Source: Amycolatopsis sp. MtRt-6 | GTDB taxonomy: Bacteria > Actinomycetota > Actinomycetes > Mycobacteriales > Pseudonocardiaceae | DNA length: 64,000 nucleotides | Direction: 5' to 3' | Assembly: GCF_017308975.1 (NCBI RefSeq) | Contig: NZ_JADWPD010000002.1 | Coordinates: 124,001-188,000, forward strand | Shown here: in pieces, positions 1 through 7,053 of the stretch | Position numbering within the stretch: position 1 is the stretch's first letter | How the letters are laid out: every line of letters starts with the position of its first letter | Notes under the pieces: generated by a model | Databases searched by the model: none | Told to the model about the DNA's origin: nothing | What the model saw: only the letters and a program-made list of their open reading frames with translations | Position numbers and translations under genes: made by a program

Positions 1-238
1 GGCCGCCGACCCGTCGTGGCAGGAGTTCCTCGCCCACCAGCGCGGTCCCGTCCGCACGCAGCACCTGCCCGACGGCGAGCACTTCAGCTACACCGACTAC
101 CAGGTGCTCCTCCCCCGGCTCGGCCTCGACCCGGCGGCCATCGCGCCGTTCGTCGGAACCGTCGACCCGGACCGGAGCGTGGCCGGTCAGCGGGCGACCC
201 TCAGCGCATTCTTCGGCTGCTATCTCGAACGGAAGTAA
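1..238 (+). CDS. C-terminal end of a lipase-like alpha/beta hydrolase (partial)
   Basis: Only the last 78 codons are in the window; the frame is open from base 2 and ends at TAA 236-238. The visible tail includes HFSYTDYQVLLPRL followed by GTVDPDRSVAGQRATLSAFF. In bacterial platelet-activating-factor-acetylhydrolase-like lipases the catalytic His lies in a similar 'H-x-S-F-T-D-Y' context and the chain ends with 'GTIDP...QR.Y..AFF'. I infer a lipase/esterase of that family from this resemblance. The nucleophile and the signal peptide, if any, lie outside the window, so substrate and location cannot be judged. Confidence 0.55.
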   Translation, partial: AADPSWQEFLAHQRGPVRTQHLPDGEHFSYTDYQVLLPRLGLDPAAIAPFVGTVDPDRSVAGQRATLSAFFGCYLERK

Positions 239-311
239 CCAGCACCGGATAGCCGGTTCCCGGAACCGGGAACCGGCACCACCGTCGTGACCAGCGTTGT
301 CCCTGAGCGGC

Positions 312-2219
312 CTAACGCCGGGTCCACTGCTGGTTGGCGCCCCCGCCGCAGGCCCAGAGGATGATCTTCGTGCCGTTCGCGGTGGCCGCGCCGCTGGCGT
401 CCAGGCACAGCCCGGACACCGCGTTCGTGATGGTGCCGTTCGCGTTGAGCGTCCACTGCTGGTTGCGCTGGCCGTTGCAGTCCCAGACGACCACCGCGGT
501 GCCGTTCGCCGTCCCGCTGTTGTAGGCGTCGAGGCACTTGGTGCCGTTGACCACGAGCTGCCCGCGTGCCGGCACCCAGGTCTGGTTCGGGCCGGCGGCG
601 CAGTCCCAGAGCTGGGCCTGGATGCCGTTGGCGATGCCGTTGTCGTTGACATCGACGCAGCGGCCCGACTGGGCACCCACGACCTGGACCCCGTGGGTAC
701 CGGGCAGCGGCAGGATCGAGACGCCGGACAGCTGCGGCGGAGTGCCGGAGAACGTCAGGGTGTTGGCGTTCCCCTTGCCCAGCGACACGACGGCGGAGAC
801 GGTCTTCGGTGTTCCGCCGGTCGCCGGGAAGGCGACGGCGGTCGGCTGCTGGCCGTTCACGGCAAGGGTGGCCGGCTGGGTGGCGGTCGCGGTGTAGAAG
901 AAGGTCGCGACGGCGAGACCCGTTGCGGGGGCGGTGATCCCGGTGAACCGGGAGCCGGTGGCCGGGTAACTCGCCGACGCGGCGTCGGTGCCCTGGACGG
1001 TCAGCAGCACTGAGTCGTTGGCCGGGACGGTGACGCTGTAGCCGGTGGCGAAGCTCCCGGCATTGCTTGCGCCCCAGACGTTGCGCACGGTGGCCGCGGC
1101 CGGCGTCAGGCCGAGGTCGGCCCACCGGACGTTCATCGTCGCGGCCGCCGGCGTCCGGTTCAGCAGCACCACCGCGCGCTTCCCGGATCCACTGAGGACT
1201 TTCGCGTAGACCTGCAGGCCGGCGGCATCCTCGGCGACCTTGACGCCCTGCAGGCCACGCGGGTCCTGGTCGACGGCGATGACCTCCCGGTTCGTCAGGA
1301 TCGCCTTCGTGGCCGCGCTCATCGTCGCGAGGTTGTTGCCCGCCAGCAGCGGCGCGCCCGAAACGGACCACAGGCTCATCTCCGTGCGCGCCTGCGCGTC
1401 GGTGAGACCGGGCATGCCGACGGTGAGCATGTCGGGGTCGTTGACGTACCCGGTGTGCTGCGAAACGGGGTGCTGCGCCTGGTCGAAGTTGGTCAGCACC
1501 TGGCCCAGGGTCGCGCTCTGGCCGTAGTAGATGATGTCCGTGCTGGTCCGCCACATCGCGCCGGTGCCGGCACCCCAGTTCCACGGGTTCTTCTTGCCCC
1601 AGTTGCAGATCGACAGCGTGAGCGTGCGGCCGGTCTGCGCCGTCGCGGCCTTGTTGGCGTCGCTGATCGCCCGGTAGGTGCTCTGCGGGTCGAGGCCCTC
1701 GACGTCACCGCCACACCAGTCGACCTTCACGAAGTCGAAGCCCCAGCGCTGGAACTGCAGCATGTCCTGCAGGTAGTGGCCTTCGCTGCCGCTCCCGGGT
1801 GCCGCGGGCCGCCCGGTCGGGTAGTAGTAACCGCAGCCGTCGCGCCCGGCGTCGGTGTAGATCCCGGCCTTGAGTCCCTTGCTGTGCAGGTAGTCCGCGA
1901 TCGCCGGCATCCCGCCGGGCCACTCGGCGGTGTCGACGGTGATGTTGCCGGCGCTGTCGCGGGTGCCCTGCCACCAGCCTTCGTCGATGTTGACGTGGTT
2001 GTAGCCGGCGTCCTTCATCCCGGAGGAGACGAGCGCGTCGGCCTGCGCCTTGATGGTGTTGTAGTCGATCTTGGCGGCGAAGGTGTTCCACGACGCCCAG
2101 CCCATGACCGGCGGGGAGACGGCCACCTCGTCGGCGGTGGTGCTCGCCGCGGCGGGGCCGGTCCCGGGAACCACTCCGGCGATCAGCAGGAACGCGGACA
2201 ATCCGAGGCGCAGCTTCAT
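312..2219 (-). CDS. Secreted GH27 alpha-galactosidase with C-terminal ricin-type (CBM13) module
   Basis: The 635-residue product should remove terminal alpha-galactose from galacto-oligosaccharides outside the cell. A Sec signal peptide occupies residues 1-26 (MKLRL then a hydrophobic stretch ending AAAS). The GH27 barrel starts at PPVMGWASWNTF (37-48). D167 in FVKVDWCGGD matches the nucleophile, D228 in MWRTSTDII the acid/base, and NDPDML (260-265) the conserved substrate loop. A beta-sandwich resembling CBM35 follows (about 410-505), then a ricin-B/CBM13 module (about 508-635) with repeated 'CLD...G...W' units. The ATG at 2219 is chosen because it opens the signal peptide; the frame continues upstream without one. 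The palindrome at 2248-2263, shared with galM, points to galactose control by a LacI-type repressor. Confidence 0.93.
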   Translation of the reverse strand: MKLRLGLSAFLLIAGVVPGTGPAAASTTADEVAVSPPVMGWASWNTFAAKIDYNTIKAQADALVSSGMKDAGYNHVNIDEGWWQGTRDSAGNITVDTAEWPGGMPAIADYLHSKGLKAGIYTDAGRDGCGYYYPTGRPAAPGSGSEGHYLQDMLQFQRWGFDFVKVDWCGGDVEGLDPQSTYRAISDANKAATAQTGRTLTLSICNWGKKNPWNWGAGTGAMWRTSTDIIYYGQSATLGQVLTNFDQAQHPVSQHTGYVNDPDMLTVGMPGLTDAQARTEMSLWSVSGAPLLAGNNLATMSAATKAILTNREVIAVDQDPRGLQGVKVAEDAAGLQVYAKVLSGSGKRAVVLLNRTPAAATMNVRWADLGLTPAAATVRNVWGASNAGSFATGYSVTVPANDSVLLTVQGTDAASASYPATGSRFTGITAPATGLAVATFFYTATATQPATLAVNGQQPTAVAFPATGGTPKTVSAVVSLGKGNANTLTFSGTPPQLSGVSILPLPGTHGVQVVGAQSGRCVDVNDNGIANGIQAQLWDCAAGPNQTWVPARGQLVVNGTKCLDAYNSGTANGTAVVVWDCNGQRNQQWTLNANGTITNAVSGLCLDASGAATANGTKIILWACGGGANQQWTRR

Positions 2220-2247
2220 GGCATCGCTCCGACTTCGTCGTCGACGA

Positions 2248-2263
2248 CTGTTAGCGCTAACAG
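2248..2263. promoter_or_regulatory. Perfect palindrome CTGTTAGCGCTAACAG, LacI-type operator upstream of alpha-galactosidase
   Basis: A perfect 16-bp palindrome with central CG lies 29-44 bp upstream of the alpha-galactosidase start. Operators of LacI-family repressors are typically such CG-centred palindromes. The identical 16 bases occur at 53285-53300 in front of the galactose mutarotase gene. No lacI-type gene is in the window, so the regulator is elsewhere. Confidence 0.8.
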
Positions 2264-2331
2264 AACCTTGTGAATTGTTGACCTGCCGCACTCCCGCGTC
2301 AAGCGCCGGACGGCGGGACACCCAGATGTCG

Positions 2332-2943
2332 CTACGGCCGGGGCAGCTGTCCGAGATACGCCCGCAGCATCGTCTTGACCGGCTCCAGCAGCTCCGGGGC
2401 CCCGTCGCCGCGGAACACCTCCTGGATCACGGCGTCCGCGGCGAGGAACGCCGTGCGGCAGGCCACCGCGGCCGCGTAGTCGTCGCGCAGGAGGCCTTGC
2501 GCGACGAGCACGCGGTGCACCCCGGTGGCCATCACCCGCTTGTGCGCGCGGTCGGCCTCCCGGGTGCCGTCGGTGAGACCACGGCCGAACCACAGCGCGC
2601 GGAACCCCGGCTCCGCGCGGTAGAGCCCGGCGAACGCGTCGACGAGCAGGCCGACCGGGTCCGCCCAGGATTCGCCGGCCGCCTGCTCGGCGAACGAGTC
2701 CATCAGGCTTTCCAGGCGGGCGAGGTAGACCTCGCCGAGCGCCTCGGTGATGGCTTCGCGGTCCGGCAGGTACTGGTACAGCGCGCCCACCGAGACACCC
2801 GCCTCGGCGGCGACCCGGGTCGTCGTCAGCGCTTCGACGCCTTCCCCGGCCAGCAGGCGGTCGGCGGCCGCGAGCACCTTGGCCAGCTTCTCCCGCGAGC
2901 GCGCCTGGCGCGGCACCCGGCGCAGCCTGCCCTCGGCCGTCAT
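2332..2943 (-). CDS. TetR/AcrR family transcriptional regulator
   Basis: A 203-residue protein with an N-terminal TetR helix-turn-helix (residues about 12-58: EALTTTRVAAEAGVSVGALY then QYLPDREAI) and an all-helical ligand domain with no recognisable specificity. It is divergent from the aldolase/kinase pair starting at 2998. The 54-bp gap holds an imperfect inverted repeat (2953-2981), so it probably represses itself and that pair. The ligand is unknown. Confidence 0.88.
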   Translation of the reverse strand: MTAEGRLRRVPRQARSREKLAKVLAAADRLLAGEGVEALTTTRVAAEAGVSVGALYQYLPDREAITEALGEVYLARLESLMDSFAEQAAGESWADPVGLLVDAFAGLYRAEPGFRALWFGRGLTDGTREADRAHKRVMATGVHRVLVAQGLLRDDYAAAVACRTAFLAADAVIQEVFRGDGAPELLEPVKTMLRAYLGQLPRP

Positions 2944-2952
2944 CCGCTCCCC

Positions 2953-2981
2953 AAACCTGAACGTGACTTTGTTTCGGGTTT
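2953..2981. promoter_or_regulatory. Inverted repeat in the TetR / aldolase divergent promoter
   Basis: Left arm AAACCTGAA (2953-2961) and right arm TTTCGGGTTT (2972-2981) are complementary except for one position, with a 10-nt spacer. The repeat sits between the TetR start (2943) and the aldolase start (2998), where a TetR dimer site is expected. Confidence 0.5.
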
Positions 2982-2997
2982 ATCCTAGCCTCGGCGC

Positions 2998-3648
2998 ATG
3001 ACAGTGGCGAGTTCAGCGCTCGGCGAGGCGCGGCGGTCGGTGGCGAGGGCCTGTCACGGGCTCGCGGGCGAAGGCCTGCTCATCGGCAGCGCCGGGAACG
3101 TGAGCGTGCGGGTGGGCGACCACGTGGCGGTGACCGCGACCGGGGTCGTGCTGGGCCGGGCCACGGCCGAGGACGTCACCGTCGTCGACCTGGACGGCAC
3201 CGTCGTCGACGGCGACCGGGCCCCCACCTCCGAACTGGAGCTGCACCTGGGGATCTACCGCCGCCACGGCGCCGGCGCGGTGGTGCACACCCACTCGCCG
3301 CAGGCGACCGCGGTCTCCCTGGTCCTCGACGAGCTGCCGTGCGTGCACTACCAGCAGCTGGCCCTCGGCGGCGCGATCCGGGTCGCGCCGTTCGCCGTCT
3401 TCGGGTCCGCGGAGCTGGCCGCGGAAACCCTCACCGCGCTCGACGGCAAGGCCGCCGCGCTGCTGGCCAATCACGGCGCCGTCACCCACGGCCCGACCCT
3501 CGAAGCCGCCGTCGACAACGCGCTCCTGCTGGAGTGGGCGTGCGGCCTGTACGTGCGGGCCGCGACGCTCGGCGCGCCGCGCGTCCTGGACTCCGCGCAG
3601 CAGGAAGCCGTCGTCGCCGCGGCCGTCCGCCGGGGGTACGGCCGATGA
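2998..3648 (+). CDS. Class II aldolase/adducin family protein (fuculose-phosphate aldolase-like)
   Basis: A 216-residue protein of the size of L-fuculose-1-phosphate aldolases. Zinc ligands are visible: H97 and H99 in VVHTHSP and H159 in LLANHGAV. E79 in PTSELE matches the catalytic glutamate, and GNVSVR (33-38) is the phosphate-binding motif. It should split a sugar phosphate into DHAP and an aldehyde; the substrate cannot be read from sequence. The stop overlaps the start of the PfkB kinase (ATGA), so the two are translationally coupled: the kinase may phosphorylate a sugar that the aldolase then cleaves. No isomerase gene lies next to them. Confidence 0.85.
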   Translation: MTVASSALGEARRSVARACHGLAGEGLLIGSAGNVSVRVGDHVAVTATGVVLGRATAEDVTVVDLDGTVVDGDRAPTSELELHLGIYRRHGAGAVVHTHSPQATAVSLVLDELPCVHYQQLALGGAIRVAPFAVFGSAELAAETLTALDGKAAALLANHGAVTHGPTLEAAVDNALLLEWACGLYVRAATLGAPRVLDSAQQEAVVAAAVRRGYGR

Positions 3649-4586
3649 CGCAGACGGTCGTCACCCTGGGAGCGCACGTGTTCGACGTGCAGGTCCGGCC
3701 GGTCGAGGCCATCCCGGCGGGCCAGGGCGCGACGCTGGTCGAGCAGATCCGCTTCGGGCCGGCCGGCCCGGCCGCCGGCACCGCGGTCACCCTCGCCAAG
3801 CTGGGGGCAACGGTCCGCACGGCGGGCGCGGTCGGCGCCGACCCGATCGGCGACCTGCTGCTGGCGATGCTCGCCCGCCACGGCGTCGACACGTCACTGG
3901 TGCTGCGCCGCGAAAACGTGCAGACGTCGGCGTCGGTGCTGCCGATCCGCCCGGACGGCAGCCGGCCCGCGTTCCACGTCCCGGGCGCGAACCTCACGTA
4001 CGAGCCGTCGGACGCCCCGCACGCCGAGATCGCCCGGGCGACCCACCTGCACCTGGGCGGCCCCGAGCTGATGGGCGGCGAGAAGGCCGCGGCGATCCTC
4101 GGCCCGGCGCGCGCGGCCGGGGTGGTCACCTCGGCCGACCTGCTCGCCCCCGGCGATCCCGGCGTGCTGGCCTGGCTCGCACCCGCATTGTCCTCTTTGG
4201 ACTACCTGCTGCCCAATGAGGACCAGGTCCTCGGCCTGACGGGCGCCGGCACCCTGGAAGAAGGCGCCCGCGCGCTGGTCGCCCGCGGCGTCGGCTGCGT
4301 GGCGGTGACACGGGAAGCACGCGGCGCCCTGGTGGTGACGGCGGCGGAGACGATCGCCGTCGCCGCGTTCGCCGTCCCGGTGCTCGACACGACCGGCTGC
4401 GGCGACGCGTTTTCGGCCGGCTTCCTCCGTGGCATCGGACTGGGCCGCCCGCCACGGGACGCCGCCGTGCTCGGCTGCGCCGCGGCGGGCCTGGTGGCCC
4501 AGGGGCTCGGCAGCGACCACGGCGAGTTCGACCTCGCGGCCGCGGACGCCTTCGCCGCCGCGACCCCGGTGCTCGCCACGACCTGA
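3645..4586 (+). CDS. PfkB family carbohydrate kinase (ribokinase-like)
   Basis: A 313-residue sugar kinase. The second PfkB signature DTTGCGDAFSAGF is intact, with D254 as the predicted catalytic base and GCGD as the anion hole; the N-terminal half has a GPAAGTAVTLAKLG motif in place of the usual G-G-x-x-x-N-x-A. The ATG at 3645 overlaps the aldolase stop by four bases and begins at a normal family N-terminus. Family members phosphorylate ribose, fructose, 2-keto-3-deoxy sugars or nucleosides; the exact sugar is unknown. It is co-operonic with the aldolase. Confidence 0.85.
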   Translation: MTQTVVTLGAHVFDVQVRPVEAIPAGQGATLVEQIRFGPAGPAAGTAVTLAKLGATVRTAGAVGADPIGDLLLAMLARHGVDTSLVLRRENVQTSASVLPIRPDGSRPAFHVPGANLTYEPSDAPHAEIARATHLHLGGPELMGGEKAAAILGPARAAGVVTSADLLAPGDPGVLAWLAPALSSLDYLLPNEDQVLGLTGAGTLEEGARALVARGVGCVAVTREARGALVVTAAETIAVAAFAVPVLDTTGCGDAFSAGFLRGIGLGRPPRDAAVLGCAAAGLVAQGLGSDHGEFDLAAADAFAAATPVLATT

Positions 4587-4653
4587 AAAGTCGGTCGCGC
4601 CGCTCCCCCGGCGCGGCCTACCCTGGCCCCCGCGGGAAAGCGTGTCCCCGCAG

Positions 4654-4726
4654 CTTGGAGTAGTTCAGCAGGCAGAACACCCGGCTGTAATCCGGGAGGG
4701 CGCAGGTTCGAGTCCTGCCTCCAAGT
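4654..4726 (+). tRNA. tRNA-Tyr(GTA)-like gene with short variable loop
   Basis: A complete cloverleaf can be drawn by hand: acceptor CTTGGAG/CTCCAAG, D-stem GTTC/GAAC, anticodon stem CCCGG/CCGGG with loop CTGTAAT (anticodon GTA, 4687-4689), a 5-nt variable loop, and T-stem GCAGG/CCTGC with TTCGAGT. Bacterial tRNA-Tyr normally has a long variable arm, G1-C72 and A73. This one has a 5-nt variable loop, C1-G72 and T73, and no encoded CCA. A short variable loop with C1-G72 is the archaeal/eukaryotic pattern. It ends 23 bp before the start codon of the next gene, inside its likely leader. It may be a non-decoding tRNA mimic or a dedicated tRNA. Confidence 0.8.
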
Positions 4727-4749
4727 CTTTGTCACCAGGGGGAGTCCAC

Positions 4750-6975
4750 ATGGCACAGGAGGCGTCACCCGGCTACGCCTACGGGCAGCTCGAACGCGCA
4801 CTGCGCACCGCGTCGTCCACAAAGGACTTCGCGGTCCGCCGCCGCGCCCGCGCCAAGGCCGGGCGGTGGCAGGCGGTGCTCGCCGGCATGGCCGACGGCA
4901 CGCTGACGGTGGGCTCGCGGACCCCGGTCGCGGACACCCCGGCGTGGGTGACCCTGGAAGTCGCGCACGGCGGGTTCGCCACCGGCCGGTACCTCGCCGA
5001 GGTTCCGGTGCGCCCGGCGGAGCTCGCCGCCGTGCCCGCGGGCACCCCGGGCAGCACCGACCGCGAGCGCGTCAACCTCGGCCACCTCACCGACACCGGG
5101 CTCGCCGCCCTGCGCGCGGCCCTGGCCACCGAGGCCTACCGGATCGAGGTCCCCGAGGACGCCGCGCTGCCCGTGGTCGCCTGGCTGCTCGACCACGGCC
5201 ACGCCGAGGCCGCCCTCGACCTGCTCGCCGAGCTGCGGCCGCTGCTGCACCGGCTCCGCCTGGCGCCGCTGCCCGGCACCACGCCGCGGCCGGCGGGCGC
5301 GCTGGTGCGGCTGAGCACGGTCGGCGAGGTCCGCGAGACCCTGCGGGCGGCGACGACCAAGCCCGCGATCGCGGCGATGCTGGAAACCCTGCGGGTGTGG
5401 CACCCGCTGTACGACCGCCTGGTCGCCCTCTGGGCGGAGACGGTCGACGGCGAACTGCCTCGGCTCACGGCGGACGGCGTCACCGGCGGCTGGCCGTGCC
5501 GGACGTGGCCGGCGGACTGGGGGTCGCGGCGGGCGCAGTGGCTCGCGGACTACGCGGCGGCGACCGCGCGGCACCGGGCGTCGACGTCCCACCGGCAGCC
5601 GAAGGGCAACTTCGCGCGGCTGTACCGGGCGTTGCGGCTCTGCCAGTTCGCGAGCGCGAACCTCACCGGCCGCGACGTCGGCTGGATCCGCCGGGCGCTG
5701 GCCAACACGATCACCAAGCACGGCGAAGCGGGCTCCGAGCGGCGGGCCGCCCTGCGGGCCGGGCAGGCGGTGGTGGCCGCGCGCCCGACGCACGCCGAGC
5801 TCGCGGCGGTCCTGGCCGGGCGGCTCGACGCCTACCCCGGCGACGGCGGTCTCCCCGCGCTCGACCCGATCACCGAGGCGGGGGCCGACGTTCCGGCGCA
5901 CCTCGTCGCGAAGGTGGCGCGGGCACTGGAAGCCCCGGCCGAGGACCTGGTCGCGCGCGGCGTGATCACCTCGGGCGATGTCCTGGCGGCGGTGCTGCCG
6001 CAGATCACCGCGCAGCTGATGGCGGCGAACGTCGAGGACGAGCGGCTGGCCGCGTTGTACGCGCAGACGTACGCGGCCTTTCGCCGCCGTCGCGGGCTGC
6101 TGCTGCTCGGCCTCGAACACCAGGTGCGGCTCGAGGAGCTGCCGTGGATCCGCGTGCTCGAACCGTTCCGCGCCCGGCGTCCCGACGTCGCCCGGGCGGC
6201 GCGGCACACGCTGACGCAGACGGTACTGCTGGCGCTCGGCTCGTTCCCGCAGGCGATCCTGCCGAACACGCTGGTCCGCGAGCTGGGTGCGCTGGCCAAG
6301 CAGGCCGGGCTGCCGATGCCGTTGCTGGAGGAGCTGGCGGCCGACATCTTCGTGGGCACGTTCACGGACAAGTGGCGCACGGCGGCGGCGACCACCAGCC
6401 GGGTCATGGCGGGCACGCTGTACGCCCGCTACTACGACCTGCCGGACGAGCGGCAATGGGCGGAGCCGCGGCGCCGGCGCCCTTGGCGGACGGCGGACGA
6501 CTTCGCGGCGGTGTGCGAGGCACGGGCGGGCCGCCGGCGGAGATCGGTGGCGGGCAACGGGATGGTGATCGAGCAGAGCCAGATCCTGACGACGCACAAC
6601 CTGGCAACGCTGACGGAGACCCTCGACCTGGGGCCACGCCTGGCGGGCTCGGAGCTGGCGGAGCAGGCGTTCGCGTGGGTGGTCCGCCGCATGACGGTCC
6701 GTTCCGCGGGACGGCAGCTGGTCAAGAACGTGGCGTACGCCTGGCGGCAGGGGATTTTCTTCTTGAGCTTCTGCGGGGAGGACGAGCAGCGGGCCGCGGT
6801 GGCCCGGTTGGGCGAGCTGGTGACGCGGGCGGGCGCGGCGGAGCGGTTCGGCCCGGCGGTGCGGGGTTTGTCGGCAGTGCTGGAGGGTGCGAGGTTCTCG
6901 CCCGACGGAACACTCCCGGACGGCTCGGGCCGGCGGCTGCTGGGGTGGACGACCGGCCCGCACTGGTGCCGCTGA
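4750..6975 (+). CDS. Unrecognised 741-residue, mostly helical protein next to a tRNA-like gene
   Basis: I do not recognise this family. The start ATG at 4750 follows an AGGGGGAG ribosome-binding site (about 4737-4744). The chain is Arg/Ala/Leu-rich, appears largely alpha-helical with solenoid-like stretches, and has no signal peptide or membrane segment. Basic patches occur at residues 37-50 (RRRARAKAGRW) and around the 'RRRRPWRTADDF' segment, and could bind nucleic acid. The upstream tRNA-like gene is probably co-transcribed. That arrangement, plus the basic helical build, suggests a protein acting on or with the RNA (binding, repair or sensing); this is inference only. I saw no TROVE-type MIDAS motif and no nuclease signature. 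Confidence 0.75.
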   Translation: MAQEASPGYAYGQLERALRTASSTKDFAVRRRARAKAGRWQAVLAGMADGTLTVGSRTPVADTPAWVTLEVAHGGFATGRYLAEVPVRPAELAAVPAGTPGSTDRERVNLGHLTDTGLAALRAALATEAYRIEVPEDAALPVVAWLLDHGHAEAALDLLAELRPLLHRLRLAPLPGTTPRPAGALVRLSTVGEVRETLRAATTKPAIAAMLETLRVWHPLYDRLVALWAETVDGELPRLTADGVTGGWPCRTWPADWGSRRAQWLADYAAATARHRASTSHRQPKGNFARLYRALRLCQFASANLTGRDVGWIRRALANTITKHGEAGSERRAALRAGQAVVAARPTHAELAAVLAGRLDAYPGDGGLPALDPITEAGADVPAHLVAKVARALEAPAEDLVARGVITSGDVLAAVLPQITAQLMAANVEDERLAALYAQTYAAFRRRRGLLLLGLEHQVRLEELPWIRVLEPFRARRPDVARAARHTLTQTVLLALGSFPQAILPNTLVRELGALAKQAGLPMPLLEELAADIFVGTFTDKWRTAAATTSRVMAGTLYARYYDLPDERQWAEPRRRRPWRTADDFAAVCEARAGRRRRSVAGNGMVIEQSQILTTHNLATLTETLDLGPRLAGSELAEQAFAWVVRRMTVRSAGRQLVKNVAYAWRQGIFFLSFCGEDEQRAAVARLGELVTRAGAAERFGPAVRGLSAVLEGARFSPDGTLPDGSGRRLLGWTTGPHWCR

Positions 6976-6997
6976 GCCCGCCCGGGCGCGATTTTCC

Positions 6998-7042
6998 TGC
7001 ATGACTCATTCCTGGCGTCCGACGTCGGGAATGAGTCATGCA
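6998..7042. terminator. Long hairpin between convergent genes (bidirectional terminator / REP-like element)
   Basis: Arms TGCATGACTCATTCC (6998-7012) and GGAATGAGTCATGCA (7028-7042) are perfectly complementary over 15 bp with a 15-nt loop. It lies between the stop of the 741-residue gene (6975) and the stop of the ferredoxin reductase (7054), both pointing at it. That placement fits a shared terminator. There is no strong T-run, as is common in high-GC actinomycetes. Confidence 0.7.
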
Positions 7043-7053
7043 CTGCCTCCGGG

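Noticed and set aside
4654..4726. Ordinary tRNA-Tyr
   Set aside because: Short variable loop, C1-G72 and T73 do not match bacterial tRNA-Tyr; kept as tRNA-like instead.
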